In this document: positions 45,001 to 56,897 of the stretch, piece by piece
Position numbering within the stretch: the first letter of the stretch is position 1
Layout of the letters: every line of letters begins with the position of its first letter
From: Craspedostauros australis
Taxonomy: Eukaryota; Bacillariophyta; Bacillariophyceae; Mastogloiales; Achnanthaceae
NCBI GenBank assembly: GCA_026770025.1
Contig: JAMXDE010000003.1
Span: 2,232,001 to 2,296,000, forward strand
DNA: 64,000 nucleotides
Direction of reading: 5' to 3'
Program-made: the position numbers and the translations under genes
Notes under the pieces: model-generated
What the model was told of the DNA's origin: nothing
Seen by the model: only the letters and a program-made list of their open reading frames with translations
Databases searched by the model: none

Positions 45001-48000
45001 GAGTCTTCCCCACGGCCAACGGATTCATCACGGGAGTGCAGATGCATCCCATCATGCCAACGAACGACGACAAGGCTTGTACAGCCATCATCAAAAATCC
45101 ATCCAAGGAGATCAGCGCGGTGAACTTGCATCGAATGCTCGGCCACGCGCCACTCGAAGCCATGAAGCGGACAGCCGCCCAATACGGATGGAAGATTATC
45201 GGCGAGATGCCGGTATGTCGCGACTGCACGGTCGCGAACGCAAGAGTGAAGAATATTCCGAAGGCAACCATTCCGAGAGCGACTCGCCGCGGCGAACGTC
45301 TCTTCATTGACATTAGTTGCACTAAACACATAAGCTTCGGAGATAAACGCTACTGGACCCTGATCGTGGACGACTGCACGGATCACTGCTGGAGTTTCTT
45401 TCTCAAGAACAAAAGTGATCAACCAGGATACATCAAACGATTCGTCCAGACGATCAAGTCACAGACTGGTGACCAACAGATCATCTTCCGAGGAGACAAC
45501 AGCAGAGAGAACAAATCCACGCAGGATATTCTCATCGATGCAAGACTCAACGTGAAATTCGAATTCACGGCATCAAACACGCCGCAACAGAACGGTAGAG
45601 TAGAACGCAAGTTCGCATACCTCTACACCAAGATCCGCTCCATGCTCAACGGAGCACAGCTCGACGAAGAGTATAGACATGGCCTGTGGGCAGCAGCTGC
45701 GAGCATTGCCACTGCTATCACCAACATCACTGTAGCGAAGAACCAGAAGGAGTCACCACATTGACAATTCTTCGGCAACGATCCACCATATGCGGATGCA
45801 CTCCGTACATTTGGAGAAATGGGTGTTGTGAAGACTACCTACAGCGGGATCACCGCCAAACTCAAGAATAGAGGAGAAGAGATGGTGTTCATCGGATATG
45901 CACACCAACACGCATCAGGGGTCTATAACATGTACAGACCATCAACCAAGTCACTGATCTGCTCAGGTGACATCAAGTGGCTCAACCAATCATACGGACA
46001 GTTCCGTGGCTGAGCACCAGCACCGAACATATCCAGCAAAGCAGGAATGACGGACGCAGACGGCTTCACAACCATTGGACAGAAGGGAGCAATGCCAAGG
46101 ACGGCAACGCATCGAACATCAGAAGCGAAGAGAGTGTCTTTCGCCAACATGAACAAGTATCACATCCTATCAGACAGCGATGATGAGGATGATGAGGACG
46201 ATGGAGTAGTGACTCAACTAATCCATAACAACGACGAAGATCGGAGCGAATCCAATCATGAGGATGACGAGATCACACTGTCCGGCGACGAAGCCGACGA
46301 TGATGGCAGAGATATCACTCCTCCGAACACACCAGCGAGGTCTACACATGACATACCATCAAAACCTCCACCAAGCAAACCAAGCAAGCGTGACGTAGCT
46401 AGAAAGGAGAGAATCCGACATCATGAAGCACGAGGCAGGAAGGGAGAAGCTAACCCCAAGCCAACTACAGGAAAGAATATTCCCAGAGCTCTACATGAGC
46501 TCGCAGACTTCAACGAACGAGGTCAAAAGGAGGAAGGTTATGAGAGCGCGTCATCATCCGAGGAAGAGAGTGACGAACTGAGCGATGAGATGACTGACAA
46601 ATCCAACAACGAAACTACAGATGATGAAGAAATCATAGACGAAGAAGAAGAGATCAAGATCACTCATCATAGCACAACAGGACTGTACGGAATGAATGCA
46701 ATCATTACCGAATCACCAGCGATCGACATCGGACTGTCGATGCAGGACGAGAACAAAGAACCAGAGAAGCACATCGAACCAACAACATTTGATGGAGCCT
46801 TCAATCATCCAGACCCTATCCATCGAAAGGGATATCGAGCAGCCATCAAGAAGGAGTTCGACTCCATGGACACACGCAAAGTGTACAGCAAGATCAAACG
46901 AGACGCCATCCCACGCGGCCGTAGATGCTGCAAATGCAAATGGGTCTTCAAGCTGAAACGCGACAGCACACATCGAGCGCGGCTCGTTGCATGTGGCTAT
47001 TCACAAGTCGCAGGAGTGGACTTCCAAGAGCACTACTCACCCGTCATTCATGACGTGACCTATCGGGTCATGATGGTGATCATGCTAATCAAGAAGATGG
47101 ACTGCGCACTCGTCGATGTCGTAACGGCATTCCTACATGGAGACCTCGACGAGGAGATCTACATGAACTGTCCCAACGGGATGGATCATCAACCAGACGA
47201 AGCCCTGACCCTACACAAGCCAATCTACGGACTTGTGCAGAGCGCCAGGCAATGGTTCAAGATGTTGGTATCGACCCTCAAGAATATCAACTTCGAACAG
47301 AGCGCGGCAGACCCGTGCCTGTTCTACAGGAAGACGAACGAAGGAAGCATGATCGTGGCCATCTACGTGGACGATTGCTTCTGCTGCGGAGACTCCAAGG
47401 CACTGGAGACATTCCTGAAGGACATCCAAGGCAGCAAGTTCAAGGTGACAATCGAGCGCGGACTCGGAGACTACCTCAGCTGCAACATCGAACTGAACCA
47501 CGACAAGACTAGAGCGACATTGCGTCAACCACACCTCATCCGACATCTCATCGAAGAATTCGGAACCAAGGTTGAGAAGATGCAACACTATGGGACACCG
47601 GGAACCCCGGGTCAAATCATCGTACGACCATCCAAAGACAACGGACTGCAGAAGGTCGGACCGGAAGAGCATGCCGAATACCGCCAAGGCGTCGGTATGC
47701 TACTCTTCCTCATCAAGCACTCGCGACCAGATATCGCGAACCCCGTGAGGGAACTCTCCAAGGTATTGATCGGGCCCACCAAGGCCGCAATGAAGGAGAT
47801 GTATCGGATCATAAAGTACGTGATCGATACGAAGGAATATGGATTGAAGATCCATCCAGCGCGTCCAGATGACGACGGCTGGGACATGGAGCTCTTCTGC
47901 GATAGCGAATATGCAGGAGACAAGAACACGAGAATCAGCGTAGGAGGGTTCATCCTATACCTGTGCAAGGTACCAATCCTTTGGTGATCCAAGGCACAGA

Positions 48001-48362
48001 AGGCCGTCACACTCAGCTCATCCGAAGCAGAATACGTTGCCCTTTCTGAAGCGGCAAAGGAGATCTTCTTCGTCGTGCAGCTACTCGAAAGTGTGGGCGT
48101 CCCAGTGAAGACACCGATCAAGGTCCGTGTGGACAACATCGGAGCGATCTTCATCGCCAAGAACCCATCAACATCCCAACGATCGCGGCACATCGACGTG
48201 CGCCATCACTACGTAAGGAACATGGTAATCAACAAAACCATCGAAATCATTTTTGTCAAATCCGAGCAGAACACAAGTGACGGATTCACCAAGAACATCA
48301 AGGCCGACTTACAACGTGAACATGAGAAGTCGTACCTTGACACATCGAGAACATTCGATTGA
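42087..48362 (+). pseudogene. Copia Gag-Pol frame broken by four in-frame stops
   Basis: One reading frame runs through 2,092 codons with no frameshift but four internal stops: TAG at 42591, and TGA at 45762, 46011 and 47985. Recognisable parts in order are a Lys/Glu-rich Gag start, two zinc knuckles (CHNCGVYGHRSANC at 43249; CNYCGIFGHREAEC), a long acidic region with a separate helical-looking block (about 44121-44470), protease WLADSGASC (active Asp codon at 44691), integrase (LHRMLGHAP, LFIDISC, FRGDNSREN, QQNGRVERKF), a linker, RT with YVDD (near 47370), and RNase H (LFCDSEYAGD, then SSSEAEY after the last stop). All four stops can arise from CAG or CGA by one C-to-T change, so the copy was probably inactivated by deamination. 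No intact product is expected. Confidence 0.93.
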
Positions 48363-48650
48363 CCGAATACACACAGGAAGGGTGTCGAGATGTATATGTG
48401 TGTATGTGCATCGTTCACCTGCTATTCTCTCATACTCATGTATGGATGGTACAACTACACGTGTGTCGATAGTATACTGTGATTTGTCAAAATCACATCA
48501 TGAATTCGGACACATGAAAACAATCAGAACTCCGGAAGGAAACTCGTGAACAAACATTTCTGAGAGCATCAGGAATCCTGTCCGTCCATCAACAGACAAA
48601 AATGTATGGCATCAACTAATGATCAATGTACTTCCCAACTAAACCTCAAA

Positions 48651-49167
48651 TGACAACATCCTCGCCAAGCCATCACATCACCAATGGAAAATGGAATCTG
48701 GAGGACCATGGAAGGCGAGAGCTGATGTTGACAGGATGTCATCATGTCACCACGTCAACATCTGTCTTCACATCAGATCAAGAAGGTGAAGATTTGATGA
48801 CCAAGGGATATCGAGATCGTGGATGTACAAGGAGGAGTTCGGACAAGACATTGGCGATTACTCGCAGAGTAGCGGGCCAATAGAGAATGAGATGACAGAG
48901 TATATACCGAATATGGAATACATATCGAGCACGGAATATCGCATGGTGTGAACACGCAATATTGAGAGAGAGAGAATACGATGAACAGCAAGAGAGCATC
49001 TCACATGCTGACTCATAGTCGGAGAGACGCACCAAGAGCATCAGGCAGAGCAACAAGAGGCACCAAGAGGATCGGAGTGCCAATGTAGTGAAATAGCAAA
49101 CAGAACTGTAACAACCACTACCGTCACCTACAGTTGCAAGAGTATCCGTGAGCGAAACTTGCCAACA
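48651..49167 (+). repeat. 3' LTR of the decayed copia element
   Basis: It is about 517 bp, aligned over its length with 41500-42004. A purine run (48375-48382) lies 270 bases upstream rather than adjoining, so the true left edge could be further left than the similarity shows. Confidence 0.75.
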
Positions 49168-51005
49168 TGTATGACGTGAGCTGTGCGCTGCGCACCGCGA
49201 AACGCACAGCCAACACCTATTTGAGGACCACATGGGCGTTGCATTAATCGCAATGGCGTCATAAGGTGAGAATGATGGTGCACCATGGCAAAGAGGAGCA
49301 ATGATCCAATGGGTGTGAAGGAAGTAGAGTCACACAGCAGAGTAGCATCTGGCCAATAGATGGCGAACAATTATGACACTGTAGTAGAGTCTACAATAGT
49401 ACTGCATTGCACAATCGCACTCTACTGGAGTCAACGCCGCGCACTTCTCTCCTGCAAGATGAAGGAGCACTACTGCTTAGCAGACACACACACAAACTAC
49501 CAGACAGACTAACAAGACAACACAAGATACTGACGTGAAGGCATACCCTACAAGACCGATAGAACTGAAACCGAAGTCGGGATTGATGCCACATGATGGG
49601 AAGAACCCGGATCTAGTTTTCGTGTTGAACGAAAAGAGACATTAATACGGATGCCGTATTTTACCGCTGCTTTGTCCGTTGGGCATGGCCGGCGGACACA
49701 TTTCCGCCTGGTCGGCGTGATGGCTGAATCCTTTCCGGTCGGAGTAGTATTCTAGAATATTATTGATTCCAGAGTAGCCTCTTCTCCGGAGAGAGAGAGA
49801 GAGACCATCCGTATTGCCTCCAATGGCGAAAAGGAACGCGTACTGCGCCGACAGACTTGATAGCACGAATACAAATGATTATTGGGTTGCAACCGCAATA
49901 ACATGCCAACCTGCAGACCCGGGGGTGATAGCCATCACGGTACCAGCAAGAAGATGGAGGAGGCAACGTGTGCTCGACACAGCGACGACGGTGCCTCTCT
50001 TGGGAATTGATTTGTGGAGGACAGCCACCTCAAACTAATCTCTATCATCCTCCTTGTTGGGATCGTGTGTGTCATGTACGTCGTTCAATTGTACGCGCCG
50101 ATTGGCGGTTGCACCGCACAAGGCCGGTGCCCCATTTCTCTGCGTGATGTTCCTTTGTTGATACCAACACCTTCGACTTATCGATAGTGGTATCCGTGAC
50201 ACGGGAGGCACATGCAGGAGTATCGATAGCGAATGGCCTTGTTGACGATGTCGTCCCCTTCGCAGTTCGCCAAGGCGAGGTCGTGAAACGACGTCATCAC
50301 AATGTCGATGTCTGCGAACTCCCACGACTCAATCACTGACTTGTTCTCGAATTTCTCAGTCGTGACCCATTGTCGAAGAATCCGAACAGAAACAGCCGGA
50401 ACGCAAACATGCACAAAGCCAACAGACATTCATGAAATCTAAACACCACAGACTGACATCCAATTCGCAAACACACCACGAAAACAAAACGTGCGCGTAC
50501 ACAATGAGCACACAACGAGCGCGTACACAACCAGCACGCAACAGGGAAGGGTGGCATGCGCAGTCGTGAAGATGCGGGAACACCTGAATGAGATGGTTCT
50601 CTCGACGGGAGACATGCACGATCACAATGTGAAACAACAAGCGCGTGCCTCAGCATGAGCAGCAATGCTCCGCAGGGTTGAACGGCATTTGAAAACCGTC
50701 TGCTGCGATGCTCTGTCCATGTCAAACGATCCAGTTTTGTCGACAGGAAAGCGGCCAAGAAAAACGGCGCTGTCATCGCCAGGCGGAAAATCACCTTTTA
50801 TCAGCGCTGTTGTCGTCGAAGCTCATTCGTCCCCTGCGCTCCTCTGTTCGCACTGCAAAAACTCTATTCCATCATGCTGGCCTGCGATCTCTATCACTGC
50901 ATTGCGCATAGAATACTATAATATGAGCTATGCTACTAGACTCGCAGAGTGCTCCGCTGTGCTCTTCTCTATTAACATGCATCGCTTACTGCACTCTACT
51001 ACGCT
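49168..51005. other. Intergenic region
   Basis: Contents are the second copy of the 28-bp repeat (49722-49749), a TCTCCGGAGA-centred AG hairpin (49781-49804) and an AT-rich patch with CATAGAATA (50906-50927) just downstream of the HSF gene. There is no supportable gene. Confidence 0.45.
49722..49749 (-). repeat. 28-bp dispersed exact repeat, copy B
   Basis: This is the exact inverted copy of 40911-40938. It abuts TCTAGAATATTATTG, an AT-rich patch. Confidence 0.9.
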
Positions 51006-53412
51006 CTATTCCGCATCGTTTTGTGCCGGCGGCTTGCTGTTTGCATCCTCGGCTGGAACATGGATCTGTTGCAAGCAGCTCATGGGCAGGATCTGGATTT
51101 GCTGACCGTACAATCCGTAGGGCTGGACTGGAATGAGGCGCATGGACTTGTTCAGGAGCGAACCCTGAGGAGCGGGCGCGCCTGTGACCGGAGCGGCAAC
51201 CATGGGACCACCGATAGCACCAACGCCCGAGGCAGCAGGATTGTGCGCCAGTGCGGTGTTGATGATGAAGCTGCCGCCATCGCCACCGGCCGCAGTGCCT
51301 GGGCCCTGTATATTCACTGCTCCCAGTGTGGTGGTTGGCTGGCCGCGAGAGCCATTGGGGGGTAGGATGCCCGGCAATTGAACCACGTTAAGCAGAGGCA
51401 TTTGCATCGGCATCCCCAAGTTGAGGTTTTGGCTCACATTGATACTGGTGGTGGCGACGGTGTTACCGTTCGTATCCTCTCTCGCGAGCTGGCTATCGAT
51501 GTTCTGTCTCATCCACATATCATAGTCCTCTTTCGTCCAGGATTCTCTCTTGCGCGGGTCAAGGATTTTTATCTCGCTGGTCTGGATTGGGTTGCTCGGA
51601 ACTTCTTCTGGTGCTGCAGCGGCCCCAATAACAGCCCGGGGGCGGCCACGATCATGATCGTCTTCACCAGTGGCCATGGCTGTTGTGGAAGACGGAACGC
51701 GTTCGGGCTGTTGCTCTGCATCGACCGGCGCCGTGACTGAGGCCGAAGAGCTCTGGTGTGGCTGCTGGGACTCTTGGTTTTCGTCAGCTGCGTAGTTTCC
51801 TTGTTGATGCGACTCCATAATAGAGACCTCAGGGGCAGTGGAGAGAGTTGGTCGAGTTGGTGGCGTTGGCAGCATGATGGGACGATCCGAAGCGGATGAC
51901 TGTGACGATGCGATCGAGCTTGAGTCGGATTCGCTTGGAGGCGGTGGCGGAGATGGTTTCATCTGCATTTGAAGTTGCACAGGATGCTGTTGCGTTGGGC
52001 GATGCACGGGTGGTGGCGGCATCTGCGGCGGCATCTGCTGAGGCATAGCTTGAGGAGGTCGTGCTTGTGGCTGCGGTGGCAACATTTGTAAAGTCATTGC
52101 GTGCGGCGGTGGCGGCGGCATTGGTTGTGGTGACAACTGCGGTGACCGTGCTTGCGGCGGAACTGGTTGATGCACAGGCGCACGCAACGGAGCACTTGCC
52201 ATGATGCGAGGCATCGTCGTCATTGCCGTTTCATTTGGAGGACAAGGCTGGGGGATGTCACGCGGAAAGGAATCGATGGGGTTCTCTCTGCGATAATCAC
52301 AGAATTTGCAGGCGTTGGACGGCCTTGACTTGAAGTGCTTGATCTTGGTTCGGACCATCTTGTGGCTGAGTGTCGGTGCACCCCTGATGAAGAGAGGATT
52401 GAAGTCTGTAACGGCGGTGGCAAGGTGACTTTGGTCAGTTTTCGAACGACGAGAGCGCGACGCACGATCAATCTGAGAGAGCAGTGAGCGTGTGGACACC
52501 GAGTGCATACAAGCATAGACGAGAGGCAAATGATAACTTACATGCTCCGCGAAGGCGCTCGCCGCAGCATTTGCGGCACGTGGTGAAACCCCACAAGTTG
52601 AGGGATCTCGCAAAACTCTTGAACCTGGATTGACGCACATAGTTGGGCAGGATGTACTTGAGGAAGAGGTCGCGGCTGTGGACCATGAAGGCACGGCCAC
52701 AAGGCATCCAAGAGATGATGTCGGTGCGGTTGTGCTTCTCCACATCGGCCAGAAGCCTGTGCAGCATCCACGGAAACTGCGGTTCACCGCTTCTGTATAT
52801 CTTGGGAATGGCGGTGCTGCCGGCTACAAGACCGTCCCTGGTCTTCTTGACGCCCTTGGCTCTGCCTCTCCCCTTGCTGTTGGGTTTCGTCACGGCAGGA
52901 GCATTGGCGATGTTGCAATCCGTATTGCCGGTCGCCTTGGCGGCCATGTTCACGTTCGTCCCGGCATTGGCGGCGATGGGAACGGTAGCGTTGCCATTTC
53001 CATTCATGGCTGTGTTTGCGACCTTTGTTTGGTTCAGTTGGTGCTGGAGCTGCTGCAAATGCTGGAGCTGCTGCTGTTGCAACTGATTTTGGAAGTGCTG
53101 GAGTTGCTGCTGCCGTTCTTCTTCATGCTGTTCCTCCTGGTGTCGTCGTCGTTGCTGCTCCTGTTGCGCCTGACCATGCTTCTCCAGTTGCAACTTTGCT
53201 TGGTGTATGAGCATGCTGTCGTTCGCGCTGAGCTGTGGTTGTGTGCTGTCGTTGCCGCCGTTGTTGTAGTCGTTGCTGTTGTAGTCGTTGGCATTGCCGA
53301 CGGTCTCGCTGCGACCTGCCGCCATCGCGCGCGCCTGTGGTTGCTGCGGCGTCGCGTTCGCCTGCGGCGTTGCCAAGCGAAGCAGCTGTGCTGCAAGAGC
53401 TGCCGTGTCCAT
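51006..53412 (-). CDS. Heat-shock-factor-type transcription factor, two exons
   Basis: Exon 1 is 53412-52542 and exon 2 is 52405-51006; the spliced product has 756 residues. It starts at ATG 53412, because the upstream frame has only a TTG. A Gln-rich coiled-coil-like stretch (about 78-130) and a basic patch (SKGRGRAKGVKKTR, about 178-192) precede the HSF DNA-binding domain (about 202-305). That domain shows FPWMLHRLL, IISWMPCGRAFMVHS, FLKYILPNYVRQSRFKSF and LNLWGF. Joining the exons restores the end of the domain as RGAY|FNPLFIRG, matching the family GAYYHELFLRG pattern. Unusual residues include SFARSLNLWGF where most HSFs have SFQRQLNLYGF. The C-terminal part is Gln/Pro-rich and disordered, as in activation regions. 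HSFs are the largest transcription factor family in diatoms. No leucine-zipper trimerisation repeat is obvious after the domain. Confidence 0.9.
52406..52541 (-). other. Spliceosomal intron in the HSF gene
   Basis: The intron is 136 nt with donor GTAAGT and acceptor TTACAG. It splits a Tyr codon (T|AC) inside the DNA-binding domain. Splicing restores the expected domain sequence and keeps the frame. Confidence 0.88.
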
Positions 53413-55937
53413 GATCTGAGCGTCCTCGTACTCTGCCTCTGCACTGGGTCCGCACGTATCCTCCCACCTGCACGGCGAGAACGAGTAGTATGGGATAATA
53501 CTCTGTGAACTTCTGCGCGCTCTTGATGCTGTGCGGCGCTCTGCTTTACCTGCTTGCGTTCGTGTGGGCGAGGGTGTGTGATGGTATGCTATGGTCAACT
53601 TCGTCAACTCAGGGTACTTCAGTATGGGACTTTCGTTGTATTGTGACGTCTCGTCTTGGTCTCGCCAGTTGCTTCGTTTGCTGCGATGTTCCTGGACAGT
53701 ACAGCGGACGTTACCACACTCTGTTCAGTTGTTTGTGGGCTTGCGGTGGCGGTTGAAATGGTGAGGCCGATTGTTTCCGTGGTTGTGATGCGGTTTCACG
53801 TTGTTGGCTGCTTCGTTTTGGTTTCGCTGTTTTCTCTGTACTTTGCACCGCTCCGCGGGGTCTCGCACTGTTGTCTCTTCCTCAGCAAACAAAAGCCAAA
53901 ACCAAACGCGCCCCAAAACTAGAAAATTCACTTAACGAGGAAGTACAGCGCCGCCCACTCTGTTTTCCGTCAGGGGGAAACATGACGTGTGCGAGAGAAA
54001 CTTCCTGACTTGGTGAAGAAATTTGGCCAATCAAAACGCATCATCGTGACGAACCACGGTGTCACCTTGGAATGTTTGGCGGTTCGCACCATCGCAAAGC
54101 GGCGCCACACGAGCTCTGCAGACAGTCCTCCTTGTTGCTTTTCGGAACTCAGGCGCTCCCTGACACGAATGATATTTTCGCGTGTTGGAGACAGAAGTGA
54201 AGGCGACTAACACCAACTCAAACCCAGCCTCAACCTCAACTGGTTCGTTGATTGGTTGGCGCGGAAGGGATGGTCCTGCCAGCCTCCTAGATGCTCCTAT
54301 CTGACAAGATCTCTATTCTGCACTATACTCCTAGCTGTATCTGCGTCTCTCTCTGTCTCTCTTCCTCCAGAGAGAGAGAGAGAGAGAGACGAAGCACTGG
54401 AATAATACAATACAACACATACCTAGAACATCGTGTCCAAATCGATATCATCTACAAGTGCGGGCGTGTGTACGTCGTGTACAAAAGCCACACGTAGCAT
54501 GAATTACGTACGCAACGTGGAAGCATTACGTTCGTGGATACCGGATCGGCGGCGATGCCAGAGTTCTCAAGCAGGGCTGCTGCTCACCAACCAATCTGAC
54601 GTACTCGCGCCTGGATCTCTGCGTCGGTCTGTCCACACCACCCATCAAAACAGGAAACGTCCAATTGTCACCCACTGTTGTCGATGAGCGATGAAGAAAC
54701 CCGAACCAACAGCAAGGCGGGAGTTTGGATCCAACAGGCCTCGTCGGCAGGAACAGCTATACAGACGATGGGCGAAGAGGAGACCCTTGCAGCCTGCCAT
54801 CAGCAATCAACAGCGCCGAATCTCCAACTGCGCAGCATCTATCATCATGTTGCCGTTGTTCATCAGCATCCTTCGCTCAAGATGGTTTTTGCGTTCTCAC
54901 ATGTTCTCGAGGAAACGAAATTGCAGATTTCTGGACGAAGCAAGTTGAATGAAGCACTGCGCAAAGTTCCGCACATCACTCCGGGCACACAGCGCCAAAG
55001 CAATGATTCTGTTCGTCTGACATGATTCGTTGCCTGGCGGAAGCCGAACAGCTCGAATTAGTCGTCGAAACGAACATCGGAACACACTTGACATGTCACG
55101 GAGATGCGGTAGAATGCACAACATTCTGGATTGGGAGTTTTTCATCATGGTACAACCAAAAAATTGAGTAGAGTACTCTACGATCTACACACACTCACAC
55201 ACACATAGAGAGAGAGAGAGAGAGAGAGAGTAGTTGTGACGGCCATGTGACTTTACTTCTCCTCTCTCTCTCTCTCTCATTCTCTGGAGAGGCTCCAGAC
55301 ATGCATTTCTTGTTGCTACCTTCGTGATGGCAGTGACATCACCCTCGCACTGGTACGAATACGAATATTCCTGGGCTGGGAAGCGGATGTATTATAGGAC
55401 GTATGATGGTGAGTCTGCATGAGGAAGGATTGCAGGGTGCGTACTCGTATTCTGAAGAGTCCAGTGTGGCAATCGTACTCTATTTTCTAACATCGGATAA
55501 TACATCTCTGCTCGCCCACTCGAAAGTACATCGAAACTCCGGTGACGACCGCTACATGCCACCGCCTCTCATGCGGAGGGTGAAGGCGGGCGCGCTCCTC
55601 GAGGGAACACAATGTTGATGGCTTCAAATTACTATGGTAAGATATCAAGTGTTAGCGACTGTACCATGCACTATTCTTACATCACTCCACTCTCCAAGCT
55701 CTGCGCAAAGAGATACAATACATTTTTACGCAAGATAGCTGACCGCTCGTGGCGATTGTGTTAGCAGTATCCAATCTCCACCGCTGTCGGTTTCCCATCC
55801 ATGGCTGTTCCCATTCGGTTGGTCTGGACTCTATCCTCGTAGTGTAGAATCCTCCACCTGTACTGGTATGCCATCACTAGTATGGTTTACAATCATACCA
55901 TGCAGCGATGCCACCATGCCGCTATGCTCGTTTGGAG
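53413..55937. other. Intergenic region
   Basis: This is the HSF promoter side, followed by two CT/AG inverted microsatellites (54343-54391 and 55205-55300). There is no supportable gene. Confidence 0.45.
54343..54391. repeat. (CT)n / (AG)n inverted microsatellite
   Basis: CGTCTCTCTC... pairs with ...GAGAGAGACG around a TTCCTCC centre, giving a possible stem of about 20 bp. A related structure follows at 55205-55300. Confidence 0.75.
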
Positions 55938-56897
55938 TCACCAACGATGGATGGGACTTAGACATCTCTTTGGCGGTCGCAAGGTGTCGCGAGTGCTCTT
56001 TTTGGTGTGGCCCTTGCACATGGTGGGCGGCACATCCCTACTGCACACATTCGACACGGCCTGCCATCGGTACATGCCTGTCGACGGATCACCGCATTCG
56101 CAGCTCGTCCTGTTGGTTTCGTGACTGCCTCTACTCGAAGATGAGCGAATGCATGGTTGTGGTGCAGAATCTGCGTTGTTGGCGCTAGATGATCTGTGAT
56201 GTCGGCACTGCTGTTCCTGCTGCTCATGCTGTTCATGGTGATGGTGGTGTTTGTGGTGACGCTGCTGCCCATGATGTCGATTTGTCTGCCTGTGTCTGTG
56301 CCGATGGTGAGGGTGATGGTGGTGGCAGCGGCAGTGGCTGCTGTGTCCATATCCATCGTGGACATCTACATTGCGATCATCTACGTACGTCAAGCTCTTG
56401 CTATCCTGATCGCTGTCTGTCTGAGTCTCCTCCTTGTCTTCGTCGCCGTCGATGGACTGCTGGCTAGTGTCGACGTCGCCACTATCGCCGCTATCACTGC
56501 TACTGTCGCCACAATCCCTATTCTCCATACCATCGAGAGTGGTGTGGTCTTCCTTGATCAGATTCAACGACATGTCGCTTCCAAACGGCGATGAGAGAAG
56601 CATGCTGGACCTTCGTCGGAAGGAGCCGAAGAAGTGCGATGGATGAATCGGCTGCTGGCATGTCCCCGTCAACGCAGATGCAGATATCACTGAAGGAGAT
56701 GGCGATGGTGCCGAGTGTGACGTCGTTGGCCATGATTTACGTGTGGGCTGGTAGGATGTCCGCCTGTTGGAGACGATGATGCGTTTGAGACTCTTGCTGG
56801 AAAGAATGATGTTGCTGCGATGGCTGGATGCCGATACTTCATCTTCGGATGAATGGGTGATGTCGTCGATCACCACCGTTCCTGCGTTGATGGTCAT
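55938..56897 (-). CDS. His/Ser-rich disordered hypothetical protein
   Basis: This is an open frame of 319 residues from an ATG, long enough to be unlikely by chance at this GC content. Residues 1-140 are Ser/Thr-rich with an Arg/Ser segment (FFGSFRRRSSMLL, about 89-101). Residues 130-175 are Asp/Ser-acidic. Then comes a His block (about 185-235, repeated HHRHRHR/HHHHHEQHEQ) and a Cys-containing tail (CECGDPSTGMYRW ... CSRDVPPTMC). The His run and scattered Cys could bind metal, but this is only inferred. No domain is recognised. Its leader (57012-57056) contains a GATGTGGATGAA-type 12-bp repeat. Confidence 0.5.
   Translation of the reverse strand: MTINAGTVVIDDITHSSEDEVSASSHRSNIILSSKSLKRIIVSNRRTSYQPTRKSWPTTSHSAPSPSPSVISASALTGTCQQPIHPSHFFGSFRRRSSMLLSSPFGSDMSLNLIKEDHTTLDGMENRDCGDSSSDSGDSGDVDTSQQSIDGDEDKEETQTDSDQDSKSLTYVDDRNVDVHDGYGHSSHCRCHHHHPHHRHRHRQTNRHHGQQRHHKHHHHHEQHEQQEQQCRHHRSSSANNADSAPQPCIRSSSSRGSHETNRTSCECGDPSTGMYRWQAVSNVCSRDVPPTMCKGHTKKSTRDTLRPPKRCLSPIHRW

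Larger units (their letters stand above)
41500..49167 (+). mobile_element. Old, decayed Ty1/copia retrotransposon
   Basis: Diverged LTRs (41500-42004 and 48651-49167), a palindrome at the primer-binding position and a gag-pol frame in the usual copia order identify it. The LTRs differ at roughly a fifth to a quarter of positions by eye. No target-site duplication is visible, so the insertion is old. It is longer than the minus-strand copia element mainly because of a large region between Gag and protease. The LTR starts are placed by the left limit of LTR similarity (both TGACA) and are less certain than the ends (both CAACA). Confidence 0.88.

Noticed and set aside
48375..48650. 3' LTR of the decayed copia element starting at TGTCGAG (48383), next to a purine run
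   Set aside because: No matching sequence is found at the corresponding place left of 41500; similarity between the LTRs begins only at the two TGACA points. The possibility is noted in the LTR entry.
52630..53508. 292-aa hydrophobic-looking plus-strand frame
   Set aside because: It is antisense to the HSF exon; its Leu/Val-rich runs come from the complement of Gln/Asn repeats.
53413..53607. N-terminal extension of the HSF frame
   Set aside because: The first codon is TTG and no ATG lies in the extension; the first ATG is at 53412.
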